Source of the DNA: JAHDCJ01 sp039028895
Lineage (GTDB): Bacteria; Bacteroidota; Bacteroidia; Chitinophagales; Saprospiraceae
Direction: 5' to 3'
NCBI GenBank assembly: GCA_039028895.1
Contig: JBCCHF010000037.1
Location: forward strand, 1-64,000
Length of the DNA: 64,000 nucleotides
Below are positions 17,114 to 26,000 of this stretch, piece after piece; position 1 is the stretch's first letter; every line of letters begins with the position of its first letter. The translations under genes were made by a program, and so were the position numbers. The notes beneath the pieces were generated by a model. It was not told the DNA's origin, ran no database searches, and saw only the letters and a program-made list of their open reading frames with translations.

Positions 17114-19069
17114 TTATCCTAAAAATGAATCATTCGCTATGGGTACTACAAGCTTGACGAGTTTCGTTCCCCAATCGAGTGGTACTTCTTCTTCATCAGG
17201 GCTGCTAAGGTCGAAGCCTTTGGTCTGAGAACCTGATCGCATACCGGATTGCTCAAACATATCTACAGAAAAGTGCGAATTGGAATAAATACACTTGACC
17301 GTCATCACCAATTCCTTTTTATTCATTTGCACATCAAGGGCATCGAGATGGAACGGGATACTTGAGCCATCGAGGGCAAATACAAAGTCATCTTTTTCAA
17401 GAGGGGTGATCCGTTGAGACATCAGCCTGAGGTCTATCGCAAAGTCATCTGAAAGGTAAAGGCCTGCCATCTCAATCTTATGCCTGCCTTTATTGGTGAA
17501 TTTGATTTCACAATTACCAGACTTCACTTTCCCCTGGCGGGTTGGTCGGTTAAAATCAAGTGTATACATACCATCCTTCAAAGGAATCTCTTTGTCTCCC
17601 TGGGTAACCGTGACTTCAATGATATCATCATTAAAAATCTTTGGACTTTCGTTCTCAAGATCGCGTGTATACTGCCATGATGAGTACTTTTTAACATTTT
17701 CGATGATCTTATTCATGGATTCATCAGAGTAGCCTGAGAATGAATACCCGAGTTTTTCTCCTTTGTTTGCTGTATACAATTCGAAGCTGCCATCTACCGC
17801 ATGAATCTCAAGATGAATAGAGTCAGGTACAGCTACATCAAAAATGTTAAACCCAACCAGGGTCTCCTTTTTTGAAGTGTAGTAGTCCTGCCCTTTCTTA
17901 GCACCATCACTTTCTCCATGAAAACTGATGTAAGTTGGTTTGGAAATCAGGTTGGCAATAAATCCCTGGTAGCCGCCAAGATCTGCTTTCGAATAATTGG
18001 CGTAAGCCTCCATTTCAAGGACACTATGCCCCGGGAAAACCTCTTTGATCTCAGCAGTACACGTTTCAGAATCAGACAGATTAACAATGATAGATTGTCC
18101 GGTCTCGGAAGTTGGTTTTACACCGTGAATGGCACCAAGATCAATCGACCATTCACTGAGTTCACGCTGGTAAACGATAGATCCGAATACTTGTTTGTCC
18201 ATTGCTGCACCAAACAGGAAAGATCGGAATGTTCGGTTTCCGGCAGAAGGGAAAGTGTATAATCTTGGTGTTTGTTTTCCTCTAAGATTATTCATGATCC
18301 GGCTATGCAAATTATAGTAACTCACATCTCCCCTGGCCTGAGACATTACATCGAGAAAGGCATGGGTAAACAGACTTTTACCATTTACGATATAAGCTGG
18401 CTCGTATGCCGAACAAGCAGAAATTGCCGTGTGAGGCGCCTGTGGAAGTTTGTCATTTACATCGCTTAACGCGGAAAACTCATCCTTCTCAAATTTGTCG
18501 GAAAACAGGAACTTACTCCAGTTACGAGCAGGTGCAGTAAAGAGTGATTTGGACTCGACGTTTTCCAGCATTTTTACATTTTGCTCATTATCAAGTTCAA
18601 CTGCACGGGTGTTATCACCTGAATGGCAACAATCAAAAAGCATAACGATCTCGCAATTGGCCTTGTCATACACCTCCTTTATCAGGAATCGCTGCTCCTT
18701 ATCTGCGATTGGGTAAACTCCATGATGAAAAGCATCATAGCAGATTAGTGATTGAAGTTTCTTGCTTGGTGATACATTCCACCATACTTTGTCAGCGTGT
18801 TCTTCAACGCCATGAGAGGAAAAGTAGAAAAGGAAAATATCATCCTTTCCAGCTTTTTTGCCATGTTCTCTAAAGTTATTGATCATGGCTTCACGGGTAG
18901 CCGCACTGTCCATTAATTTTTTGATATGAACTTTCGTAGAATTCGATTCAAGTGTCTGGAGGTATTTCCCCATCTTTTCAACATCATCGGCACATCCTGC
19001 CAGGGGATGGATCTTTGGGTGAGCAAAGCGGCTGATCCCGACAAGGAGAGCATAAATATTCTTTGTCAT
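17114..19069 (-). CDS. Caspase-like (C14) protease, likely activator of the gasdermin
   Basis: This 651-residue protein has an N-terminal caspase/metacaspase fold (about 1-270). It starts with IYALLVGISRF. The catalytic His is H86 in FYFSSHG and the catalytic Cys is C148 in LFDCCHSG. ISACSAYEPAY and GKSLFTHAFLDVM are typical p10-like elements. The remaining 380 residues are beta-rich with no motif I can name, and may sense a ligand or bind the substrate. It lies 81 bases upstream of the gasdermin-like gene on the same strand. By analogy with studied bacterial gasdermin operons, it should cut the gasdermin tail after an infection signal. The C-terminal half is longer than in a plain caspase protein. 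Confidence 0.85.
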   Translation of the reverse strand: MTKNIYALLVGISRFAHPKIHPLAGCADDVEKMGKYLQTLESNSTKVHIKKLMDSAATREAMINNFREHGKKAGKDDIFLFYFSSHGVEEHADKVWWNVSPSKKLQSLICYDAFHHGVYPIADKEQRFLIKEVYDKANCEIVMLFDCCHSGDNTRAVELDNEQNVKMLENVESKSLFTAPARNWSKFLFSDKFEKDEFSALSDVNDKLPQAPHTAISACSAYEPAYIVNGKSLFTHAFLDVMSQARGDVSYYNLHSRIMNNLRGKQTPRLYTFPSAGNRTFRSFLFGAAMDKQVFGSIVYQRELSEWSIDLGAIHGVKPTSETGQSIIVNLSDSETCTAEIKEVFPGHSVLEMEAYANYSKADLGGYQGFIANLISKPTYISFHGESDGAKKGQDYYTSKKETLVGFNIFDVAVPDSIHLEIHAVDGSFELYTANKGEKLGYSFSGYSDESMNKIIENVKKYSSWQYTRDLENESPKIFNDDIIEVTVTQGDKEIPLKDGMYTLDFNRPTRQGKVKSGNCEIKFTNKGRHKIEMAGLYLSDDFAIDLRLMSQRITPLEKDDFVFALDGSSIPFHLDALDVQMNKKELVMTVKCIYSNSHFSVDMFEQSGMRSGSQTKGFDLSSPDEEEVPLDWGTKLVKLVVPIANDSFLG

Positions 19070-19226
19070 TTAAAGGGGTATTAAAGCCGCCCCTCCCCAA
19101 ATGCAAGCAGGAGGGTCAGCTGTTTAGAAATCATTAACTGGTTGGCCATCAAATGGCCTTTCAAACAAGGGGTTTGCCTGGACTTCTTTTTGATCGATCA
19201 AGGTAAATCCAAAACAAACATCAGGG

Positions 19227-19634
19227 TTAGTGCCTGGTTACTTCCAGCACACCTCTATTGCTTTTCAATTCGACTCTGCGATTATCAATAGAATGCATTT
19301 GCATAGTAAGTCCATTGCGAATATCACCTTCGCCAATAATGAAAAACCAGCGGGTTGACCCACCCTGCATACCAGTGCTTTTAATATCCAGCGAGATACC
19401 GGCTGTACTATCGGTGTCTGCTGTTGTCGTCCAAGCAGTTAGTGAATTTGCAGCTGCTGACCTTCTAAATAGTTGGCCACCAATAACTTCCATAAACATG
19501 GAGCTACCATTAATTGGGATTGCGTCGAATGCAACGCCGTTATTCTTGACGATAAGATCTTTATTGCCGTTAGCAAGTTCAATAGTAACATTGGTAACGT
19601 CTAATGGCTGAGTATTTACTGCCCATTCTGCCAT
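19227..19634 (-). CDS. Small beta-rich hypothetical protein in gasdermin locus
   Basis: This 135-residue protein has no signal peptide or membrane segment. Its alternating polar and hydrophobic pattern (VTIELANGNKDLIVKNNG, WFFIIGEGDIRNGLTMQM) predicts mostly beta strands. I do not recognise a family; its size and composition are compatible with a beta-sandwich lectin- or aegerolysin-like fold, but no motif proves it. It sits 157 bases upstream of the caspase gene and 55 bases downstream of the deiminase-like gene on the same strand, so it may belong to the same operon. Confidence 0.55.
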   Translation of the reverse strand: MAEWAVNTQPLDVTNVTIELANGNKDLIVKNNGVAFDAIPINGSSMFMEVIGGQLFRRSAAANSLTAWTTTADTDSTAGISLDIKSTGMQGGSTRWFFIIGEGDIRNGLTMQMHSIDNRRVELKSNRGVLEVTRH

Positions 19635-19689
19635 AATATTAGGTTTTAATAGGTTAAAGAAATATGTGATTTTCTAGTTTAGTCTGTTT

Positions 19690-20946
19690 TTATCTTTCAA
19701 GGTCTTTACTGATACAGTGTACTGCACCAAACTGACTGCTAAGATCATTGAAATCTGTAAGTGGCACCGGGTCAAAACCAAGGTCCTTCCAGATTTTTTG
19801 GTTCTCCTGGTCATATTCCCGCAACGCCGGAAATTTGTCGCTGCCGTATTGGGGTAACCATACTTTCTTGCCATGTTCTTCATCTATTTGAACTAGGCAG
19901 TTATTATAGTAGGCATGATAGTCGAAAATAGTCCCATCATCCCCTTTAACTTTAGGCATAGGGTTTCTAACGACTTTGAAGCCTAATTCCTCCAGATTGG
20001 CAGCTGTCTTGGTATATTGACTGGCCAACGCCCTGGCTGTAAATTCGTCAACTGGTTCGAGAGAAACCGGATTAGCAACCAAAACGACTTGTTTGCCATC
20101 ATCATCTTTTCCGGCAATGGAAACATACAGATCAATATGTTCAATTGGCTGATCAAATCCTTTTTTCTGGTGAAGACTCTTCCTGGATTGTTGGTACGGA
20201 TCGTAAATCAAGTCACCGAACTCATTATATTTTTCACTTGAGATCAGGATCATCTTTCTATCCGAGTCCAAGTGCTTTTTGTAGGCTTCAAATGTGAGTT
20301 TTACGGCATCTTCTAATTCTAGATTATGCTCTTGCTTGAGCTTATTCATGGTTTGTCTGAAATCCGCTTTTCCAATAAAGAAGAAATCATCACCTGTCAA
20401 CGTGTTTCCGCCATGAAAGCTAATTGGGGTTTTGTGGGTATTGATACCGTCAAAGTCGCTCAGGTCGGTTGCAAATTTATCGCCATCTCCAATATCGAAA
20501 AATCTTTCCGGCTGGACGAGGTGGACTCCATTCTCCCTTTTGTTAAGGTCGTTTACAACCTGAAAAGGATCTTGCGCCCAAACGGAGAACTCTCTAACGA
20601 CCCCTGTTAACAGCATTACTTTAGGCTCAGCTACTCCCCTTCCAAGAAAGCTTGCCCGATCAGAAGCGTAGGCATAAGATACAGTTTCATCTTTCAGTAT
20701 TTGCTCAAGATCTTTCTTGATTCTTTCATCTTCGTGTACCCAGATTGAGAGTTTGGTATATTTTGGAAGTTTTTGGATTAAATCCCGAAAAACGCGTTTG
20801 TAGACCGTTACTTCCGGATTGTATTTTGGATAGCTATATAAGATATGTTTAAGAGGCCCATAGGCTGAGGAAACCAGCGAGGGTTTGATCAGAGGGGTGC
20901 TTAATAATGCCGCTACAGCTGCGCTATTTTCCGAGGTGTTACTCAT
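19690..20946 (-). CDS. Guanidine-modifying enzyme, arginine/agmatine deiminase-type
   Basis: This 418-residue protein has the catalytic pattern of the pentein hydrolases, which act on arginine side chains, agmatine or methylarginine. Asp126 is in VWAQDPF, His270 and Asp272 in IEHIDLYV, and Cys411 in FGAVHCIS near the C-terminus. FHGGNTL, YNNCLV and VWLPQYGSDKF are further conserved elements seen in agmatine deiminases and peptidyl-arginine deiminases. All key residues are present, so it should be active. There is no signal peptide, so it is cytoplasmic. It overlaps no gene but lies 21 bases after the upstream 259-residue gene. Its presence between that gene and the caspase/gasdermin pair is unusual. 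The substrate is unknown; a protein arginine is an attractive guess. Confidence 0.75.
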   Translation of the reverse strand: MSNTSENSAAVAALLSTPLIKPSLVSSAYGPLKHILYSYPKYNPEVTVYKRVFRDLIQKLPKYTKLSIWVHEDERIKKDLEQILKDETVSYAYASDRASFLGRGVAEPKVMLLTGVVREFSVWAQDPFQVVNDLNKRENGVHLVQPERFFDIGDGDKFATDLSDFDGINTHKTPISFHGGNTLTGDDFFFIGKADFRQTMNKLKQEHNLELEDAVKLTFEAYKKHLDSDRKMILISSEKYNEFGDLIYDPYQQSRKSLHQKKGFDQPIEHIDLYVSIAGKDDDGKQVVLVANPVSLEPVDEFTARALASQYTKTAANLEELGFKVVRNPMPKVKGDDGTIFDYHAYYNNCLVQIDEEHGKKVWLPQYGSDKFPALREYDQENQKIWKDLGFDPVPLTDFNDLSSQFGAVHCISKDLER

Positions 20947-20967
20947 TATAAGGGGTGTTATGGCAAG

Positions 20968-21747
20968 TTAGTTTTCTCGGTTGCCAGTAGTTAATAATTC
21001 AATCTCGAATTTCAGATATTCTTCATCAAAGTTGATTTTTAGGTCATCCGATATTGTTGAGGTTCCGAAAAATCCTTCAAACAAAGGCAGGATGTCAAGT
21101 TTTTTATTTAGAAAATGTCGTTTGAGATCATCTACAAACTTCATTCTTGCGCTTCTTACCTGTTCTGACCACCCGGAGTTGAGGTTACCAGGAAAGCTGA
21201 CTACACTTTTACAAAAGTCACCATCTTCTAATAATCTCCTGGTTTCTGCTAGCAGTTGTCCACGTTTTTCAGCATTCCGGGGCATTTCCACAAGGAAAAT
21301 CATTACACCAAGTTGTCCGGAAGGTACAATACTTTTGTTGATCACCCTGTATTCGTTCTTGAGCTGCCTTGTATTGCCAAAAGCCAAATCGACAAAGGCC
21401 CACTGTCCCAAATCATCTGTAGCAGGGAATAATTGAGGTTTTCCACCGTTAAGTGTCCAGTGACATCCCAACAAGATTTTATCCTTTTCAGTATTAAATA
21501 ATTCAGGATAAAAGCAAATACTTTCTTTGGTCAGGGTCAGATCCCGCACCACGAGGTTCCAGGGCATTGCTGCCTTTTGGAAACGGCATTGAGGCATTTT
21601 CAGTTTTGATGAAATAGCCTCCAGCATTTCCAGGTTGGATATACTCGGTAACGATATCTCTTTTTTATACTTTCGGATTTTCCATTTCGCCTTTGCGGAA
21701 AATGTAATTCCGGCTCGCTTTTCGGAGCCCCAGTTCAAAAGTGCCAT
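20968..21747 (-). CDS. Hypothetical protein upstream of the deiminase
   Basis: This 259-residue protein has no signal peptide, no membrane segments and no motif I recognise. It is mixed alpha/beta, with a basic N-terminus (KAKWKIRKYKKE). WNLVVRDLTLTKESICFYP and WAFVDLAFGN look like conserved core strands. Its stop is 21 bases before the start of the deiminase-like gene, so the two are almost certainly co-transcribed and may work together. It could recognise the deiminase's target or a foreign signal; that is only inference from position. Confidence 0.55.
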   Translation of the reverse strand: MALLNWGSEKRAGITFSAKAKWKIRKYKKEISLPSISNLEMLEAISSKLKMPQCRFQKAAMPWNLVVRDLTLTKESICFYPELFNTEKDKILLGCHWTLNGGKPQLFPATDDLGQWAFVDLAFGNTRQLKNEYRVINKSIVPSGQLGVMIFLVEMPRNAEKRGQLLAETRRLLEDGDFCKSVVSFPGNLNSGWSEQVRSARMKFVDDLKRHFLNKKLDILPLFEGFFGTSTISDDLKINFDEEYLKFEIELLTTGNREN

Positions 21748-22023
21748 AACATTCGTTTTGCAACGAAAGCAAGCTTTTCTGGCGTTTTATTTCTGCTATT
21801 AGCAGCAGCAGTTGGTTAGGAGATGTGAAACTTAGGTTTATTTTCAGTAATTAATATAAATACAATTTCAAGAAAATTAAAACCTTATATCCAGTATCTC
21901 ATGGTTCAATGCCATTGTGGCAAGAAGGATTTCCTGTAATGCCTTAAGCTTTCGTTTTTAGTTTAGCTGTTTCTAAGTTTCTTTAAGTATATCATTTTAG
22001 GTTTATGTTGGTCTCCTCACGAC

Positions 22024-22695
22024 TCAAATCCTGATTTTTTGCCATTTATTTCTTTCTGAAAAATAGCTTGGTACATTTTCGTCTGCCACAAGTCTTAGCT
22101 CGAGATTATGATCTTCTCTTGCTATTTTCCAATTGAGTTTCATCAAAATGAGCCTTTTCATTTTTTTCAAAATTATTTCCATGATTCCTGATATGCAGAT
22201 CGATCGCTTGGCGATAAAAATAAATGTGGCATTACGGTTAACCCGGTCTTTATGGATCAGGACTGAATGCCTGGTCGAGCTATAAAGCTTTGCCAAACCT
22301 TTCGAACATGTTCCGAATAATAGGAATTGACGACTGTTTTTTTTAAGCGTGAGTGACATTAGGAACCAGATGGCCAGGTTGACTCTTGTCTTACACTTAT
22401 GTTCAGGATCAATCCAGAAGCAACACAATTCAGAGAATAAGCCCGGCTTCTTTATCTGACTGGAAACTTTTGCTCTTTTTTCAGCGCTTGCGAAAAATTC
22501 AACTGTCCTGAAGTTTTGGTCTGTCCCGAGAACAAAACCTCCAACTTGTTTCCCGTTAAGGATAAAGGCAAAAACCTGGTTATTTTGAAGGTATTCCATT
22601 GGTACCTCCAGTTTGGCATTTCCAAAGTAACTGGTCTGAAACTGTTCCAATTCCTCCTGAGCCTTTAGAATTTTAATTTTTGGCAGTGCTGACAT
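22024..22695 (-). CDS. GNAT-like acyltransferase-fold protein, uncertain
   Basis: In this 223-residue protein the N-terminal 160 residues resemble the GNAT/acyl-homoserine-lactone-synthase fold: FAFILNGKQVGGFVLG as the central hairpin and LCCFWIDPEHKCK as the strand before the cofactor loop. FLLFGTCSKGLAKLY follows. The usual RxxGxG/A pyrophosphate-binding signature is not clear. The last 60 residues are very basic and do not fit the family, so a frameshift near the end is possible. It is the first gene of the minus-strand gasdermin series, separated from the next by 276 bases. The role is unknown. Confidence 0.45.
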   Translation of the reverse strand: MSALPKIKILKAQEELEQFQTSYFGNAKLEVPMEYLQNNQVFAFILNGKQVGGFVLGTDQNFRTVEFFASAEKRAKVSSQIKKPGLFSELCCFWIDPEHKCKTRVNLAIWFLMSLTLKKNSRQFLLFGTCSKGLAKLYSSTRHSVLIHKDRVNRNATFIFIAKRSICISGIMEIILKKMKRLILMKLNWKIAREDHNLELRLVADENVPSYFSERNKWQKIRI

Positions 22696-22723
22696 GTCCG
22701 ATTCTTTTTTTGGGGTTAAATGA

Positions 22724-22755
22724 TCCCCCCGGAGATTGCGAGCCGGGGGGAATCC
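22724..22755. repeat. GC-rich hairpin
   Basis: CCCCCCGG (22725-22732) pairs with CCGGGGGG (22743-22750), extended by GAT/ATC outside, around a 10-base loop. It lies between the 140-residue exported gene (stop at 22794) and the GNAT-like gene. There is no T-run on either side. Comparable GC-rich hairpins occur in the next two intergenic gaps (about 23240-23270 and 23784-23819), which is unusual in this 40-45% G+C context. Confidence 0.6.
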
Positions 22756-22793
22756 TCAGACTAATAAGAGAAAGCAAAATATTGTCTCATCGC

Positions 22794-23216
22794 TTATTTG
22801 AGGGAAACGCTGGCACTGCCATCCTCTAGCAGCGCCTTACGATTAGTGAACGTTTCCTCGAATTCGATTTGGTTTTCGTAAATAATAAAGTCAGTAATTG
22901 TTTCTGAATTTGGTCTTTCAATGATGACCTGGTATTCCCCGGCAGGGAAATTATTCAGTTTGATCAGTTTACAGTAACCTGCTTTTTGTTTGATCTTTTC
23001 TATAAAGTAGGTTCTGCCATTTGATTTTTTGATCTTCACTTTAGTCACCTCTTTTTCAAGGTTTGCCAGTCGGATCTCAACTGAAGGGTGTATATCTCCT
23101 GCATTCACTTTTACGATCAATCTTGAATCGCTGATCGAATAACCGCCACAGGCGAATGAGATTGACAAGACTCCAAGTAAGAGGAAAGTTGTTAAGCCAA
23201 ATTTCATAATATTCAT
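22794..23216 (-). CDS. Small exported protein, CHU/T9SS-like beta domain
   Basis: This 140-residue protein has a signal peptide and a possible lipobox (VLSISFACGG, Cys23). The mature part reads as a single beta-sandwich: VKINGRTY-like strands, FPAGEYQVIIE and ITDFIIYENQIEF. It recalls the T9SS type A sorting fold or a short Ig-like module, but it lacks the PNP motif. It is flanked on both sides by GC-rich hairpins. The function is unknown. Confidence 0.6.
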   Translation of the reverse strand: MNIMKFGLTTFLLLGVLSISFACGGYSISDSRLIVKVNAGDIHPSVEIRLANLEKEVTKVKIKKSNGRTYFIEKIKQKAGYCKLIKLNNFPAGEYQVIIERPNSETITDFIIYENQIEFEETFTNRKALLEDGSASVSLK

Positions 23217-23289
23217 GATTGTGGATTTTCAAGGTGCGGCAGCCCGGCTCTTGGGTAACCGGACCGCCTGAATATGAATTTGTCGTTTA

Positions 23290-23712
23290 TCAGTTAAGTG
23301 CTGGGCCTCCTCCGATCTTTACTGGACCTTCATCAGGAAGGTTGATACATCTTGGGAAATGATGTCTGAGCGTTTCAACCTGATCGGTGTGCATATCTCT
23401 TACAATTACCACAAGGGTTACATTGCATAAGCATTCATTCATTGAGGCCTGGCCGGATACAAGTTTACCGGTTTGATCTACCCATGTTACCTGGTACCGG
23501 CGTGAATCAAAGACGAAGCCTTGTACCTCATCATAGACTGTTGCTATTGATCCTCCAGCAAAGCAGCTGTATTCTGCAATGGCGAGTTTCAGTGGAGCTG
23601 GTACCCTATTATTGGTATTATCAGACAGTTTTTGTGCATTTAATGCTGTACCTGAAAAAATTACTACTGCAATGGCTAAGATGACGTTTGAAAAATGTGA
23701 TTTCGCTTTCAT
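23290..23712 (-). CDS. Small exported hypothetical protein
   Basis: This 140-residue protein has a signal peptide (cut after TALNAQ, about residue 26). The mature part has four Cys (ECLCNVTLVVIVRDM region) and a beta-rich pattern (RRYQVTWVDQTGKLVSG). It ends in a Gly/Pro-rich tail. I do not recognise a family. It is on the same strand as, and spaced similarly to, the 22794-23216 gene. The two may be co-regulated small exported proteins. Confidence 0.6.
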   Translation of the reverse strand: MKAKSHFSNVILAIAVVIFSGTALNAQKLSDNTNNRVPAPLKLAIAEYSCFAGGSIATVYDEVQGFVFDSRRYQVTWVDQTGKLVSGQASMNECLCNVTLVVIVRDMHTDQVETLRHHFPRCINLPDEGPVKIGGGPALN

Positions 23713-23864
23713 TTTTTTGAGATTTATGACCAGTGATATTTGACCGATCTGGTTAAGATTTTTTTTGATTTAGTAGCCTGGTTGAGTGTGGGCCGAGTAC
23801 CGCCACCGGCCCTACACTCTCCCGGCTATTTTTGGGGATGACTCCCTGGTTACAAGTTTCTTTT

Positions 23865-24002
23865 TTAATCCCTCATCAAAGGTTCGTTATACCCTAGCAT
23901 GGTTCTTGATTGTCTTGGGAAGTTGATCGCTTCCGGTGCAGGGGGCTTCGAGTTATCAGAGTTTTTTACTTTATGGGTGCGATTTTTATTGTCAGTTTTC
24001 AT
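23865..24002 (-). CDS. Possible small peptide gene, about 45 residues
   Basis: From ATG 24002 this encodes MKTDNKNRTHKVKNSDNSK and a Pro/Arg-containing tail, 45 residues in all. A longer frame exists from 24089 but begins with a low-complexity Thr/Gln/Lys stretch. It is hydrophilic and basic, with no motif. Bacteroidota genomes often have such short genes before exported-peptide clusters, but this one may also be chance. Confidence 0.3.
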   Translation of the reverse strand: MKTDNKNRTHKVKNSDNSKPPAPEAINFPRQSRTMLGYNEPLMRD

Positions 24003-24227
24003 GGTGATTATTTTTGTAGGGGGTGATTGTTTTGTTTTCAATTTTTTGAATGTTGTTGTTTGTTGACTCCAAGATGCAGGTGTTTTCACGGGTACTCAAA
24101 CCAATAAAACCTATAATGTAAAATCCAAGATAGGTTTGGAATAAACACAAATACTCTTATATTTATTGATTACTAGCACTTTACACACGAAAAACCCTTA
24201 CAAAAAGGAATAATTTTGTAAAATCCA

Positions 24228-25724
24228 ATGGCCTCTTCCAAAGACCTTTTTATCCTTGTAAAATCCTTGACAAAAGCAGAAAAAGCCTTTTTTCTCAAGT
24301 TTTGTAACCTTCAGCAGGGCGAAAAAAACTACCTGAAAGTGTATCGGGAGATGCTGAAAATGGAGGAATACAATGAAGAGAAGATCATTAAGAAGTATAA
24401 AGGGGAAAAGTTTGTAAAGAGTATTCATGTTACCAGGAACTACCTTTACAAACAAATTCTGAAAAGTTTGAGAAGTGGGAGGGTAAATGACCTGATAGAT
24501 ACCAAAATCTCGAATCTTCTTGTTGATGCCAGTACTTTAGAGTTAAAAGGACTTTATGAACAAAGTTTTGCTTTACTGAAAAAAGCAAGGGCATTAGCAC
24601 AGGACTACCATAAACTCCCCTACCTACTCCAGGTCATACAGCGCCAGATCAATCATGTTATTAATATCAAAACAAAAAATCTTTCTGAAACTGTTGATCA
24701 TTATTACGAGGAAGCGGTAAGAGCTGGAGAGCATTATGCTCAGGAATGGCATTATTATGAATTAAATCACCGCTTATTTTCTCTTTACAGGAAACACGGT
24801 CGGAAAAAACAGTCGGCCGAGGTTGAAACTATACTGTATGATATGATGAGTGAAAGGACCTTGCATGTATTTCCTGCAGAAGGTACTTTTTACTCGCGAT
24901 ACCTGTTTCACAATATTCATGCAATATCTCATTTAATTAAAACTGAATTCTCTGAAGCCAGGAAACACTATGAAGCTATTATCAGTATCTGGGAATCACA
25001 TCCAAAGATCGTAGAAGAAAAGCCACATCTTTATAAGATTCATGTTTCCAATTATCTGAACTGTTTGCACTGGAACAGCGACTATGAGCCTTTTATGAAA
25101 GCCATAGAAAAATTAGAGAACCTCAGGTCAAGATCTTTCGATGAAGAAGCAGAAACTTTCCAGAATGTAGTACTCCTAAAACTATTATACTACCTCAATA
25201 CGCAGCAATTCGAAAAAGGAAAGGAATTGGCGGAACCCATTGAGGCTGGATTAAAAAAATATGCGAGTAAAGTCAATAAAGCCAGGGAGATCACGCTTTG
25301 GTACAATATGACAGTGCTTTATTTTGCCAGCGAAGATTATGGAGAAGCGTTGGGCGCATTAGGGCGAATATTGCACGATGAGCGGTCTGAGATACGACAG
25401 GATATGCAACGTTTTTCCAGAATTCTTGAGCTAATATTCCATTATGAGTTAGGTAATACCGAGGTGCTTGAGTTCTTTTACCGTTCTACCATTCGCAAGC
25501 TAAAGCGAAAAGGTGGGATGGATGAATATGAAGAAACTGTATTGAATTACCTTAAGTCCATATTCTTTGCTGTGAACAAAAGAGAAGCCATCGATCATCT
25601 TGAAGACCTAAGAGATGCGCTTGAAAAATTCAAACAATCCCAGAAAAAACTACTGGGATACGGAGAGTTGATGATCTGGATCGGCAACAAACTTGGGGAA
25701 ACCGATAAAGGTCAACCTGTTTAG
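24228..25724 (+). CDS. Helical-repeat (TPR-like) cytoplasmic protein
   Basis: This 498-residue protein belongs to a type frequent in Bacteroidota. It opens with a basic helical domain (LVKSLTKAEKAFFLKF, NYLKVYREMLKME, IHVTRNYLYKQILKSLR), followed by about 400 residues of TPR-like helix pairs. There is no signal peptide and no enzyme motif. It is a likely scaffold or regulatory protein. It is divergent from the small exported genes at 22.8-24.0 kb, with 140 bases between, so it could regulate them. Confidence 0.7.
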   Translation: MASSKDLFILVKSLTKAEKAFFLKFCNLQQGEKNYLKVYREMLKMEEYNEEKIIKKYKGEKFVKSIHVTRNYLYKQILKSLRSGRVNDLIDTKISNLLVDASTLELKGLYEQSFALLKKARALAQDYHKLPYLLQVIQRQINHVINIKTKNLSETVDHYYEEAVRAGEHYAQEWHYYELNHRLFSLYRKHGRKKQSAEVETILYDMMSERTLHVFPAEGTFYSRYLFHNIHAISHLIKTEFSEARKHYEAIISIWESHPKIVEEKPHLYKIHVSNYLNCLHWNSDYEPFMKAIEKLENLRSRSFDEEAETFQNVVLLKLLYYLNTQQFEKGKELAEPIEAGLKKYASKVNKAREITLWYNMTVLYFASEDYGEALGALGRILHDERSEIRQDMQRFSRILELIFHYELGNTEVLEFFYRSTIRKLKRKGGMDEYEETVLNYLKSIFFAVNKREAIDHLEDLRDALEKFKQSQKKLLGYGELMIWIGNKLGETDKGQPV

Positions 25725-26000
25725 TATTTCCATTTAATAAACAAGATTACCACTTCATTTTCTGAATCTGCACGCTTGTCAAACAAGCATGCCATACTAT
25801 ACTTATATCCTATATATTGGAGGCATAATCAAATATAATGGCTCCTGGAGGAAGTCAATCTTTCATCAAAATAAATGGACTATGAAGCAACGTGATCCAC
25901 CAAATTAAGAACTTGTTCTAAATCAAAAATCTTCAGCACCCAGCCATTTTACTCCAGCACCATGCGGCCAGGCACTCAATCACATTTAAAAAATTAAATT

